Below are positions 19,019 to 26,811 of a stretch of 64,000 bases of DNA, piece after piece. Under the pieces are notes generated by a model. That model worked only from the letters and a program-made list of their open reading frames with translations. It had not been told where the DNA came from and ran no database searches. Source of the stretch: Sutterella massiliensis. GTDB lineage: Bacteria > Pseudomonadota > Gammaproteobacteria > Burkholderiales > Burkholderiaceae_F. Each line of letters starts with the position of its first letter. The stretch's first letter is position 1. The position numbers were made by a program, and so were the translations under genes. The DNA is taken from contig NZ_JACJJC010000008.1 of the NCBI RefSeq assembly GCF_016899755.1, forward strand, positions 1-64,000, read 5' to 3'.

Positions 19019-19612
19019 TCAGTCGGCGTAGTTCTGCGGGTCGAGGCGTCGCTCGACAAGCTCGATCATGATGTGAATGCACTTGATGTGAAGTTCCTGC
19101 ACGCGATCGGCATAGCGACCGGCCGGCGTCACGATCGCCACATCGGAGAGCTCGGCAAGGGGCGAACCCGCACGCCCCGTCATGCCAACGACACGCATGC
19201 CCTTGGCCTTTGCGCTTTTGGCTGCCGCAACCACGTTCGGGCTCGTGCCCGAGGTGGAAATCGCGAGGAGCACGTCATCCGAACGACCGTGCGCTTCAAC
19301 GTAGCGCGAGAAAACGGCCTCATAACCGAAGTCGTTGGCAACACAAGCAATGTGCGAAGCATCCGCAATGGCGGTCGCGCCGTAAGGACGGCGATCGCGC
19401 CGGTAGCGGCCCGTCATTTCTTCGGCAAAATGCATCGCATCGCAGAGGCTGCCGCCGTTGCCGCAAGCGTAAATTCTGCAGTTTTTCTCGATGGCTTCGG
19501 CCATCAGAGCAGCGGCGCGGTCGACCGCTTCAAGGCCTGCCTCGTCGGCGAGGAAGTTGTCCAGAGCCTGACGCGCCTCCTGAAGCGCAGCTCGCACGTG
19601 TTCTTTGCTCAT
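19019..19612 (-). CDS. gmhA: Phosphoheptose isomerase GmhA (SIS domain)
   Basis: GmhA converts sedoheptulose-7-phosphate to D-glycero-D-manno-heptose-7-phosphate, the first step toward LPS core heptose. The 197-residue protein has the SIS-fold marks CGNGGSLCDAMHFAEEMTGRY, ASHIACVANDFGYE, AISTSGTSPNV and the catalytic end QELHIKCIHIMIE. These match GmhA better than DiaA, though the families are close and this could be a DiaA-like protein. It is downstream of recR by about 50 bases on the same strand. Confidence 0.85.
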   Translation of the reverse strand: MSKEHVRAALQEARQALDNFLADEAGLEAVDRAAALMAEAIEKNCRIYACGNGGSLCDAMHFAEEMTGRYRRDRRPYGATAIADASHIACVANDFGYEAVFSRYVEAHGRSDDVLLAISTSGTSPNVVAAAKSAKAKGMRVVGMTGRAGSPLAELSDVAIVTPAGRYADRVQELHIKCIHIMIELVERRLDPQNYAD

Positions 19613-19661
19613 AAGCCTTTATGTATCCGAGTGGTTGTACTTTGGAGAATTTCGCCTTTAA

Positions 19662-20282
19662 TCAGGCATCGCGCCGCGCATAGACAGCGCCCGCGATCGT
19701 CGAGAGGTCGGTGTACTCGATCTCGAGTCCGCTCGGCAACCCGCGCGCGAGGCGTGTGATGCGAAGATGCGGATAGCGTTTTTTCACAGCAGCTATCAGA
19801 TAGTACGCCGTTGCGTCGCCTTCGGGCGTGTAGGACGTGGCGACAACCACTTCGCGAAGAATGCCTGCCGCTACGTCTGCCTCAATCCGATCGACAAGCG
19901 CCGTAAGACCGATCTCTTCCGGACCGATCCCGTCGATGGGGTTGAGTCGCCCCGAAAGCACGAAGTAAAGTCCCGGCCACGCAAGCGAAGCGTCGAGCGC
20001 GAGCTCGTCGGCAACACTCTCAACGACGCAAAGCAGCGACTTGTCGCGCGTTTCGTCCGAGCAAATCGGACAGAGTTCGGATTCGCAAAAAACGCGGCAC
20101 TTCTTGCAGCGGCGAACATTCTCCCGCACACCCGCGAGTGCGCGCTCGAGCCGCTCGAGGCGCTTAGGGTCCTGCAGCAGGTGAAAGGCCGCGCGTTGCG
20201 CGCTGCGCGGACCGAACCCCGGGAGCTGCGCCAGTGCATCAACGAGCGCATCGAGCGATGGAGAAAGTCTGAGCGAAGCCAT
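19662..20282 (-). CDS. recR: Recombination protein RecR
   Basis: RecR works with RecF and RecO in loading RecA at gaps. The 206-residue protein shows an N-terminal helix-hairpin-helix (LAQLPGFGPRSAQRAAFHLL), a four-cysteine zinc motif (CKKC ... CPIC) and the Toprim domain (LCVVESVADE; EVVVATSYTPEGDATAYYL). The start has AGGA shortly upstream. The usual dnaX-ybaB-recR order is kept, but modD is inserted between ybaB and recR. Confidence 0.96.
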   Translation of the reverse strand: MASLRLSPSLDALVDALAQLPGFGPRSAQRAAFHLLQDPKRLERLERALAGVRENVRRCKKCRVFCESELCPICSDETRDKSLLCVVESVADELALDASLAWPGLYFVLSGRLNPIDGIGPEEIGLTALVDRIEADVAAGILREVVVATSYTPEGDATAYYLIAAVKKRYPHLRITRLARGLPSGLEIEYTDLSTIAGAVYARRDA

Positions 20283-20319
20283 GGTGTCCTTTTCTTTCCT
20301 AAAACCGCTTCGAGTCGCC

Positions 20320-21195
20320 TCAGGCTAAGCGCGTTGCCGAAAAGCGCATCTTCACATCGAAGGGCGCCGCGAAATAGGGCCAAGAGGTGACGAGCACGTC
20401 GGCGCCCGCGGCTGCGTACTGCGCTGCGTTGCCGGCATGGATTCCGCCGGCGGCGTTGATAACGAGCCGCGGATTGATCCGGCGCGCCTTGCTGCAAAAG
20501 GCCGCGAGCGCCTCGGGCGAAAACCGCTCGCACTGCACGATGTCGACCCCGAGCCGCACAAAGCCGAGCGCTTCCTCCGGGCCACCCGCCTCAACGGCTA
20601 CCTTGCGCTCGGGCGACTCGGCCTGCAGGCGCTTCAAAGAGCGGTCGAAGTCTTCGCAAAAGACGCGGTGCTGATCAAAAACGAGGATCGAATCCGAAAG
20701 ACCGAACCGGTGCACAATGCCGCCTCCCGCGCGCAGTCCGGCATAGGCGATCGGCTTCGTGCCGGGCGCGTGCTTGCGCGTGAGCGCAATTTGAACGCCG
20801 GGCGAAACGGCGCGAGCGGCATCGAGCATTTCGCGCGTGCGAAGCGCAATACCGCAAGCGTATTCCATCACGCACTGCGCCGTTTTATAAACGGCGTGCA
20901 GCGCCGCGGCACTCCCCTCGGCGCGCAGAATCGGTTCACCAGCGGCGAGCGAAGCGCCGTCTTCGGCGTAGACGGACACAGAAGCCCCCGAAAGCTCGAA
21001 AAGGCGCTTGGCGAGCATCGCCCCCGCAACAATACCCTTTCGCTTGAAAGCGGCCGTAACAACGCCCTCGGCCTTCTCAATCCCGAGACCAATCGTCGTT
21101 AGGTCAAGCTGCGGACAGTCGTCTTCAAGAAGCCGCAGGAGATACGTATCCGTTCGATGCGAGCAACAGGACGCCACCGTCGAAACCCGATTCAT
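20320..21195 (-). CDS. modD: ModD-like pyrophosphorylase (NadC family)
   Basis: This 291-residue protein belongs to the quinolinate phosphoribosyltransferase fold and resembles ModD, a paralogue often near molybdate transport genes and of uncertain role. Marks are LLEDDCPQLDLTT, LRAEGSAAALH, LTRKHAPGTKPIAYAGLRAGGGIVHR (part shown: TRKHAPGTKP) and INAAGGIHAGNAAQYAAAGADVLVTS, of which NAAGGI and ADVLVTSWPYF are typical. The ATG at 21195 has AGGGG nine bases upstream. No molybdate transporter is nearby, although mobA and moeA are in the window. True NadC is possible but fits less well. Confidence 0.78.
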   Translation of the reverse strand: MNRVSTVASCCSHRTDTYLLRLLEDDCPQLDLTTIGLGIEKAEGVVTAAFKRKGIVAGAMLAKRLFELSGASVSVYAEDGASLAAGEPILRAEGSAAALHAVYKTAQCVMEYACGIALRTREMLDAARAVSPGVQIALTRKHAPGTKPIAYAGLRAGGGIVHRFGLSDSILVFDQHRVFCEDFDRSLKRLQAESPERKVAVEAGGPEEALGFVRLGVDIVQCERFSPEALAAFCSKARRINPRLVINAAGGIHAGNAAQYAAAGADVLVTSWPYFAAPFDVKMRFSATRLA

Positions 21196-21209
21196 CGCCA
21201 ACACCCCTA

Positions 21210-21259
21210 TAAATAAAGCGCTCCCGCTCGATATCTTCCGAGAAGCGAGCCGGGAGCGC
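21210..21259 (-). terminator. Terminator-like hairpin between ybaB and modD
   Basis: On the minus strand GCGCTCCCG plus CTCG pairs with CGAG plus CGGGAGCGC, and TTTATTTAT follows. It should reduce read-through from dnaX-ybaB into modD-recR. Confidence 0.7.
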
Positions 21260-21300
21260 AGAGAAAAGCCGCGGCGCCATCAGCGCCCGTGCGGTTAGCC

Positions 21301-21633
21301 TCAGAAGGGCATCTTCATGCCCGGAGGCAGCGGCACGGCCTGACGCATCTTGGCTTCGCTTTCCTGCGAAATCGTCTTGACGCAGTTATTGACGGCAAGC
21401 GTCACGAGATCTTCGAGCATTTCCGGATCTTCCGGATCGATGACGCCCGCATCGATCTGCACGCGCAGGCATTCGTGCTTGCCGTTCATGACAACCTTGA
21501 CGGCGCCGTTGGCAGCTTCGCCGGAAAACTCGGTTTTGGCGATTTCTTCCTGGACCTTCTGAAGCTTCGCCTGCATCTTCTGCGCCTGAGCCATCAGTCC
21601 GCCCATGCCGCCCATACCACCCATGCCACGCAT
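21301..21633 (-). CDS. ybaB: Nucleoid-associated protein YbaB/EbfC
   Basis: A small DNA-binding protein of 110 residues. It begins with a repeated Gly-Met run (MRGMGGMGGMGGLM) and continues AQAQKMQAKLQKVQEEIAKTE, the usual YbaB start, then VKVVMNGKHE and DPEMLEDLVTLAVN. It forms tweezers-like dimers that bind DNA. It lies 18 bases after the tau C-terminal ORF, so it is in the dnaX operon, as in most Proteobacteria. Confidence 0.95.
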   Translation of the reverse strand: MRGMGGMGGMGGLMAQAQKMQAKLQKVQEEIAKTEFSGEAANGAVKVVMNGKHECLRVQIDAGVIDPEDPEMLEDLVTLAVNNCVKTISQESEAKMRQAVPLPPGMKMPF

Positions 21634-21651
21634 AGCAATCCTTTTTCCTGG

Positions 21652-22095
21652 TTAAGAGTTCTTCGAGTGCTCATCGTCCGAAATCGGGCGAATCGAGTCT
21701 TCGTCAATGGTGCCGCCAAAAACGCGGAGCACTTCCTTGACGAGCGGATCGTTCTTGAACCGCTCGACGAGTTCGGCGTGCGCCTTAGCCCTTTCGGCCC
21801 GCTGCGCATCAGCAACGGTCGAGCCCGCATCAAGTGAACCGACTTCGAATTCAACACGAAACGGTCGCCCGAAATAGTCGCTGAGCTTTTGGGCCATCAG
21901 CCGCCGATTGGCTTCCGTCGCCAAAGCTGCGACATTGAGCCGCAATTGTACGCGGTTTTCTTCGAGCTTCAGGACCTGCGACTGAGATGCAAGCATGCGC
22001 ACGGGCCCCGAGAAGCGTGCTCCGTCAATAATGTTCCGCCAGTTGAGCTGTTCGCCCGCCCGAGGCGCTTGCTGAGCGCGGGGCGGTTCGGACAT
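21652..22095 (-). CDS. Separate ORF for the tau C-terminal domain (domain V) of DnaX
   Basis: This 147-residue protein matches the C-terminal alpha-polymerase-binding domain of the DnaX tau subunit: NWRNIIDGARFSGPVRMLA, then LKLEENRVQLRLN, and near the end KNDPLVKEVLRVFGGTI and IRPI. E. coli domain V is also about 147 residues. It is in a different frame from the upstream dnaX part, ten bases after that stop codon. It has its own GGAGG five bases before ATG, so independent, coupled translation is plausible. Alternatives are a real or sequencing frameshift, or a programmed +1 shift; the downstream frame stays open for several codons before the ATG. Confidence 0.8.
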   Translation of the reverse strand: MSEPPRAQQAPRAGEQLNWRNIIDGARFSGPVRMLASQSQVLKLEENRVQLRLNVAALATEANRRLMAQKLSDYFGRPFRVEFEVGSLDAGSTVADAQRAERAKAHAELVERFKNDPLVKEVLRVFGGTIDEDSIRPISDDEHSKNS

Positions 22096-22105
22096 CGGAG
22101 CCTCC

Positions 22106-23404
22106 TCAACCGGCGGGCAGTTCTCCCCAGGGAGGCACCGATTGAGCGGGCGGCATCGGCGCCATCGCTAGCGATGTCGGCGCGCGTGAAATTGCGGGCG
22201 CCGTCTCGAGCGCCGAGGCGGCAGGCGCAGCCCACGCTGCCGGCAAGCTCGGTGCGGCAGCCGCACCGCCGTCGCGCGGCGGAACGTGCCGCACCTTGAG
22301 CCCCGAGGGCTTGAAGGCGAGCATGCGCAACAGCGTCATTGTGAAGCCCGCGTATTCATCGGGTGCAAGCCCTAAGTCGTTGCGCCCGTGAAGCGCAATT
22401 TGGTAGTAGAGCTGCACCTCTTCGGGCGACATTGCCTTCGCAAGCGCAGCTTCCGCTGCATAGGTCGGCTCGTCGGGCGAAACGGCACCCGGCACGCGCT
22501 GCAAAAGCGCAATGCGATGAAGCATCCCGGCCAGATCGCGCAACGCCTGCGCAAAGGAAAGACTTTCTCCCTGCATTTCGTCGGCACGCGCAAGCATCGC
22601 CGGTGCATCGCCCTGGACGAGCGCCTCGAGAATGCCCGCCAGCGTGTCGCCGCCGGTCATCCCGAGCATCGAACGCACGCTCGCGCCCGTGACGTTGCCG
22701 CCCGAAAAAGCAATTGCCTGATCGAGCAGAGAAAGCGCGTCTCGCATGGAGCCGCGCGCGCCCTGCGCGATCAAGCGCAGCCCTTCTTTTTCTGCAGGAA
22801 TCGACTCCGTGCTGAGAATGTGCTCAAGATGACCGACGATGCCTGCGGGCGTCATATTGCGCAAATTGAACTGCAGACAACGCGAAAGCACCGTAATGGG
22901 CACCTTCTGCGGATCGGTCGTCGCAAGAATGAACTTGACGTACTCGGGCGGCTCCTCGAGCGTCTTGAGCATGGCGTTGAAGGCAGTACTCGAGAGCATA
23001 TGCACTTCGTCGATCATGTAGACCTTGAAGCGACCGACCGTCGGCGCGTACATGGCACGCTCAAGAAGCGCCGTCATGTCTTCGACAGAGCGGTTTGAAG
23101 CCGCGTCCATTTCGATGTAGTCGACGAAGCGCCCGGCATCGATCGCGCGGCAGGCGTCGCAAACGCCGCAGGGTTTGGCGGTGATGTCGCCGTTGCCGTC
23201 GGCGCCGCGGCAGTTAAGCGCCTTGGCGAAAATGCGGGAAATGGTCGTTTTGCCGACGCCGCGCGTCCCGGTAAAGAGATATGCATGGTGCAGTCTCTTT
23301 TCGGTGAGCGCGCGCGTGAGCGCCGTGACGACATGATCCTGGCCGACAATCGTTTCGAAGTCGTGCGGTCGCCACTTTCGAGCGAGTACCTGATAGCTGC
23401 TCAT
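22106..23404 (-). CDS. dnaX: DNA polymerase III gamma-like DnaX subunit
   Basis: The clamp-loader ATPase, 432 residues, ending close to the length of E. coli gamma (431). It has Walker A GTRGVGKT (46-53), a four-cysteine zinc module (C64, then CGVCDAC), DEVHMLS, the sensor arginine segment and domain III (collar). After about residue 370 it becomes an Ala/Pro-rich linker with PPWGELPAG at the very end, where tau proteins normally continue. The stop TGA is followed directly by GGAGG of the next ORF. It lies downstream of ffs and a LysE gene, and upstream of ybaB. Confidence 0.93.
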   Translation of the reverse strand: MSSYQVLARKWRPHDFETIVGQDHVVTALTRALTEKRLHHAYLFTGTRGVGKTTISRIFAKALNCRGADGNGDITAKPCGVCDACRAIDAGRFVDYIEMDAASNRSVEDMTALLERAMYAPTVGRFKVYMIDEVHMLSSTAFNAMLKTLEEPPEYVKFILATTDPQKVPITVLSRCLQFNLRNMTPAGIVGHLEHILSTESIPAEKEGLRLIAQGARGSMRDALSLLDQAIAFSGGNVTGASVRSMLGMTGGDTLAGILEALVQGDAPAMLARADEMQGESLSFAQALRDLAGMLHRIALLQRVPGAVSPDEPTYAAEAALAKAMSPEEVQLYYQIALHGRNDLGLAPDEYAGFTMTLLRMLAFKPSGLKVRHVPPRDGGAAAAPSLPAAWAAPAASALETAPAISRAPTSLAMAPMPPAQSVPPWGELPAG

Positions 23405-23551
23405 GAATGCGTTGCTTTGAGATTGATTGCGCAGTACGAACTGCCGTCATTGTACGGGCTCGACCGGCCTATCGAGTGCAAGAGGCATATACCGCGCGTC
23501 CTCTGCGTCTTCTTTTGCGACGTGCTTGCGCGCCCGTACGAAGACAGTCAA

Positions 23552-24214
23552 TCAAGCCGCGTGCCAGAAGACGTCGTAGAACACCATAACGGCCAAAAGC
23601 AAAAAGAGCGTACCGCCAACACGATGAAGAACCAACGTTGAATTGCCGTTCAAGAGATTCCTGCAGCGGCTCGTCAAAATCGAATAGCCGCAGTGGATGC
23701 CGAAAACAAGAACGAAGTAGACGGCCGTAAGGACCGCATACTGCTCCGCATAGGGCAGCTTCTGGTCGATGAACTGCGGAAAGAGCGAGACAAAGAACAT
23801 AATGAGGACGGGATTCGTGAGCTGCAGCGTAATCCCTTCCACAAATGCCTTGCAGCGGCGAACTTTTTCGGGCGCCTCACCCGAACCGTCGGGCAGCTTC
23901 ACCCGGGCAACTTTCATCACGGGCGGTTGAGGCCGCACGCGCCAGGATTTGATGCCGAGCCAAACGAGGTAGCACGCGCCGACAATGCGAAGCGCCGCAT
24001 ACGCCGTTGGTGAATGCGAAAGCACGACACCGACGCCCGTACCGGAAATAAGCGCCATAACGACTGTGCCTGAGGATGTGCCGCAAATCGTCCATATCGC
24101 GCCGCGAAAACCGTGCTGAAGAGACTTCATGACAACCATGAGCACGCCCGGACCGGGCGTCACGATGGTCGTGGCCGATGTCACGAGAAAGAGAGCGAAA
24201 AGCGTCGCGTTCAT
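23552..24214 (-). CDS. LysE/RhtB-family amino acid exporter
   Basis: A 220-residue membrane protein with about six hydrophobic helices. The start LVTSATTIVTPGPGVLMVV holds the family signature TPGPG, followed by GxxxG-type helices and LTNPVLIMFFVSLFPQF (NPK/NPV motif region). Members export lysine, homoserine, threonine or similar compounds; the substrate is not assignable. It lies between the SRP RNA gene and dnaX on the same strand, with weak initiation signals. Confidence 0.85.
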   Translation of the reverse strand: MNATLFALFLVTSATTIVTPGPGVLMVVMKSLQHGFRGAIWTICGTSSGTVVMALISGTGVGVVLSHSPTAYAALRIVGACYLVWLGIKSWRVRPQPPVMKVARVKLPDGSGEAPEKVRRCKAFVEGITLQLTNPVLIMFFVSLFPQFIDQKLPYAEQYAVLTAVYFVLVFGIHCGYSILTSRCRNLLNGNSTLVLHRVGGTLFLLLAVMVFYDVFWHAA

Positions 24215-24395
24215 GACCGAATCGCCGAATGAATCCGCGCAGGAAACTCTGCAGATCGGAACATTTTATGTCGCGCCTTGCACTTGCGGGAAGACACGGA
24301 AAAGCGGGAGGTGCGGCGCGCGAGAAGCGGATTGAACGGCAAAGCCGCACCAGCGAACACGGGACGGCCGCCAGAACCCGGCGTGGATTTAGGCA

Positions 24396-24430
24396 ACAAA
24401 AAAGCCCGCACAAGCCGAAAGCTGCGGGCG
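24396..24430 (-). terminator. Intrinsic terminator of the SRP RNA gene
   Basis: On the minus strand GCCCGCA pairs with TGCGGGC and is followed by TTTTTTG, eight bases past the end of the RNA. Confidence 0.9.
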
Positions 24431-24437
24431 CAAAAAT

Positions 24438-24533
24438 GGCGAGCCTTATCCTCGGCACTGCAGACACACCGGTATGGCTGCTTCGTTCCCGACCTGACCA
24501 GGTTTCCGGGGACCGCATGCGAGGGGACCCGCC
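24438..24533 (-). ncRNA. ffs: 4.5S signal recognition particle RNA
   Basis: The minus strand holds the conserved SRP domain IV loop, GGTCAGGTCGGGAACGAAGC (about 24487-24506), which binds Ffh. The ends pair as expected (GGCG ... CTCGCC and CCTCGCA with TGCCGAGG), giving a rod-like RNA of about 96 nucleotides. A good promoter and terminator flank it. Position upstream of dnaX agrees with other Proteobacteria. End positions are good to within a few bases. Confidence 0.92.
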
Positions 24534-24542
24534 AAGCCCGCA

Positions 24543-24571
24543 AGTATATGTGAGGTGCGTCGATTTTGCAA
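24543..24571 (-). promoter_or_regulatory. Promoter of the SRP RNA gene
   Basis: Minus strand: -35 TTGCAA (24566-24571), exactly 17 bases, -10 TATACT (24543-24548). Transcription would begin close to the 5' end of the RNA. Confidence 0.8.
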
Positions 24572-24958
24572 AAAACTTTTCGCGACATCGAGCGCTCAGA
24601 TGCAAAAACTCGTTTCAGAGCACTTGCAGACATGCCCTTTTGCGCCTATGAGTGCTAGTATTAGCCCGACTTTTTTCGGGCGTCCCGGATGAAGTCCCGC
24701 CCGCACGCTTCCGACGTGCGGCGCTCGCATCCGGCTTGCGCGCAGTTCTTACGAGGCGCGAAGCCTCTCTTCGCATCCGTCGCCTGTTCGAGCGGACGCC
24801 CGCCCTTTCATACCGTTTTATCCACTTCTCTCTGCGCCGACTCCGCAACGCCGTGCCGCTCGTGCGGCTCTGGACAGACGTCCTTTTGCAGCTCTGCGCT
24901 GCAAGCATCGGTTGCTGGCCGTCGGCCGTAAGCATTTTCCGCATTAGAGGAGCACATC
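24572..24958 (+). other. Gene-free spacer before trxA
   Basis: These 387 bases hold no gene I can support. A short hairpin (GCCCGA/TCGGGC, about 24663-24681) is not followed by a T-run. The trxA promoter must lie here, but I see no clear boxes. Confidence 0.35.
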
Positions 24959-25279
24959 ATGAGCGAAATTCTTCACATCACCGACGCCGACTTCGCCGAA
25001 GTCGTCAACTCCGAAACCCCCGTCTTCGTCGACTTCTGGGCCACGTGGTGCGGGCCCTGCCGCATGCTCGCCCCGCGCCTTGAAGAGGCGGCCAAGACCT
25101 TCGACGGCCGCGCGATCATTGCCAAGTACGACGTCGACCAGTCCTCGGGTATGGCAACGCAGTACGGCGTTCGCGGCATTCCCACGATCATTGCCTTCCG
25201 CAAGGGTGAAGTGATCGATCAGCGCACGGGCGCCTGCGACCAAGCCACGCTCAACGCCTTCATCGAAAAGAATCTCTAA
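24959..25279 (+). CDS. trxA: Thioredoxin
   Basis: A 106-residue cytoplasmic disulfide reductase. The active site WATWCGPCRML is intact and the cis-proline segment reads VRGIPTIIAF. GAGGAG lies six bases before ATG. It is reduced by TrxB, encoded at 8040. The trxA-rho neighbourhood is common in Proteobacteria; a weak hairpin (25302-25330) with TTTT nearby may attenuate between them. Confidence 0.96.
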   Translation: MSEILHITDADFAEVVNSETPVFVDFWATWCGPCRMLAPRLEEAAKTFDGRAIIAKYDVDQSSGMATQYGVRGIPTIIAFRKGEVIDQRTGACDQATLNAFIEKNL

Positions 25280-25441
25280 TTCCGAGCACATACTCGGCAC
25301 GCAGTCGTCCGGCTCCCTGGCGGGCGACTGTCGTGTTTTGGGCGCGTCTCGTACGCGTCCCTCGACTCCCATAACAACCCTCATTTGACGATCCAGCCTG
25401 CGGCGGCAACCGATCGACATCGGATGCTCGCCACTTTGATC

Positions 25442-26698
25442 ATGCATCTTTCGGACCTCAAATCTCTGCACGTCTCGCAGCTCCTCGACATGGCGTTCGC
25501 GCTTGAAGTCGACAACGCGCAGCGCATGCGCAAGCAGGAGCTAATGTTTGCGATCCTCAAGAAAAAAGCCCGCATGGGCGAGCAAATTTTCGGCGACGGC
25601 ACCCTTGAAATCCTGCCCGACGGCTTCGGCTTCCTGCGCAGCCCCGACTCTTCGTATCTCGCGAGCACGGACGACATCTACATTTCGCCCTCGCAGATTC
25701 GACGCTTCAATCTGCACACGGGCGACACGATCGAAGGCGAGGTGCGCGTGCCCAAAGACGGCGAACGCTATTTCGCGCTTGTTCGTGTCGAGACGGTGAA
25801 CGGCCTTCCCCCCGAAGCCATCAAGCACCGCATGCTCTTTGAGAACCTCACGCCGATCTTCCCGAACGAGCGTCTTACTCTCGAGCGCAATATGCGCGGC
25901 GAAGAGAATCTGACGGGTCGAATCATTGACATGATCGCGCCGATCGGCAAAGGCCAGCGCGCGCTTATCGTCGCGCCGCCGAAGTCCGGCAAGACCGTGC
26001 TTCTGCAGCACATTGCCCACTCGATTACGACGAACCACCCGGACGTCGTGCTGATGGTGCTTCTTGTGAACGAACGTCCTGAAGAAGTCACCGAAATGCA
26101 GCGCACCGTCAAGGGCGAAGTCGTCGCGGCAACCTTCGACGAACCGGCGCTGCGACACGTTCAGGTCGCCGAAATGGTGATCGAAAAAGCCAAACGCCTT
26201 GCCGAATCGAAGCGCGACGTCGTCGTGCTGCTGGACTCCATCACGCGCCTTGCTCGCGCCTACAACCAAGTGATTCCCTCCTCTGGCAAGGTTCTCACGG
26301 GCGGCGTCGACGCCAACGCACTCGAACGTCCGAAGCGCATCTTCGGCGCGGCGCGCAACCTTGAAGAAGGCGGCTCGCTCACGATCATCGGCACAGCCCT
26401 GATCGATACGGGCTCGCGTATGGACGACGTCATTTACGAAGAGTTCAAGGGCACGGGCAACAACGAAATCCACCTCGAGCGCCGTCTTGCGGAAAAGCGC
26501 GTCTACCCGGCCATCAACCTCAACCGCTCGGGCACCCGCCGCGAAGAGCTTCTGATGAAGCCCGACAACCTGCAGAAGGTTTGGGTGCTGCGCAAGTTCC
26601 TCTACGACATGGACGAACTCGAAGCGATGGAATTCCTGCTCGACAAGCTCAAGTCCACCAAGACCAACGACGAGTTCTTCGAGCTCATGAAGCGCTGA
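25442..26698 (+). CDS. rho: Transcription termination factor Rho
   Basis: A hexameric RNA helicase ending transcription at rut sites. From [15 protein letters not shown] the protein has 418 residues, matching the usual 419. The RNA-binding OSB fold includes [14 protein letters not shown], and the ATPase has Walker A PPKSGKT and Walker [15 protein letters not shown], with the Q and R loops ([13 protein letters not shown]). No strong ribosome binding site precedes ATG 25442; the start was set by family length. An open extension to 25385 is less likely. It lies downstream of trxA. Confidence 0.95.
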   Translation: MHLSDLKSLHVSQLLDMAFALEVDNAQRMRKQELMFAILKKKARMGEQIFGDGTLEILPDGFGFLRSPDSSYLASTDDIYISPSQIRRFNLHTGDTIEGEVRVPKDGERYFALVRVETVNGLPPEAIKHRMLFENLTPIFPNERLTLERNMRGEENLTGRIIDMIAPIGKGQRALIVAPPKSGKTVLLQHIAHSITTNHPDVVLMVLLVNERPEEVTEMQRTVKGEVVAATFDEPALRHVQVAEMVIEKAKRLAESKRDVVVLLDSITRLARAYNQVIPSSGKVLTGGVDANALERPKRIFGAARNLEEGGSLTIIGTALIDTGSRMDDVIYEEFKGTGNNEIHLERRLAEKRVYPAINLNRSGTRREELLMKPDNLQKVWVLRKFLYDMDELEAMEFLLDKLKSTKTNDEFFELMKR

Positions 26699-26741
26699 TC
26701 GCCTCGCTTGAAGCGCGGCTTGAACCGCGCGTAAAGGTCCG

Positions 26742-26778
26742 AAAGGGCCGCTCGCGAAATAATCGCGAGCGGCCCTTT
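26742..26778. terminator. Bidirectional terminator between rho and nadE
   Basis: A perfect 16-base-pair inverted repeat (starting AAAGGGCCGC) with loop AATAA. The outer AAA/TTT pairs give only short T-runs, but the stem is very strong and serves two convergent genes. Confidence 0.75.
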
Positions 26779-26811
26779 ACACATTTGGCAGCAGGGCGCC
26801 GACGTGCGGCG

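Noticed and set aside
21210-21259. The ybaB-modD hairpin as a REP-like repeat
   Set aside because: I see no further copies in the window, and the T-rich tail fits a terminator better.
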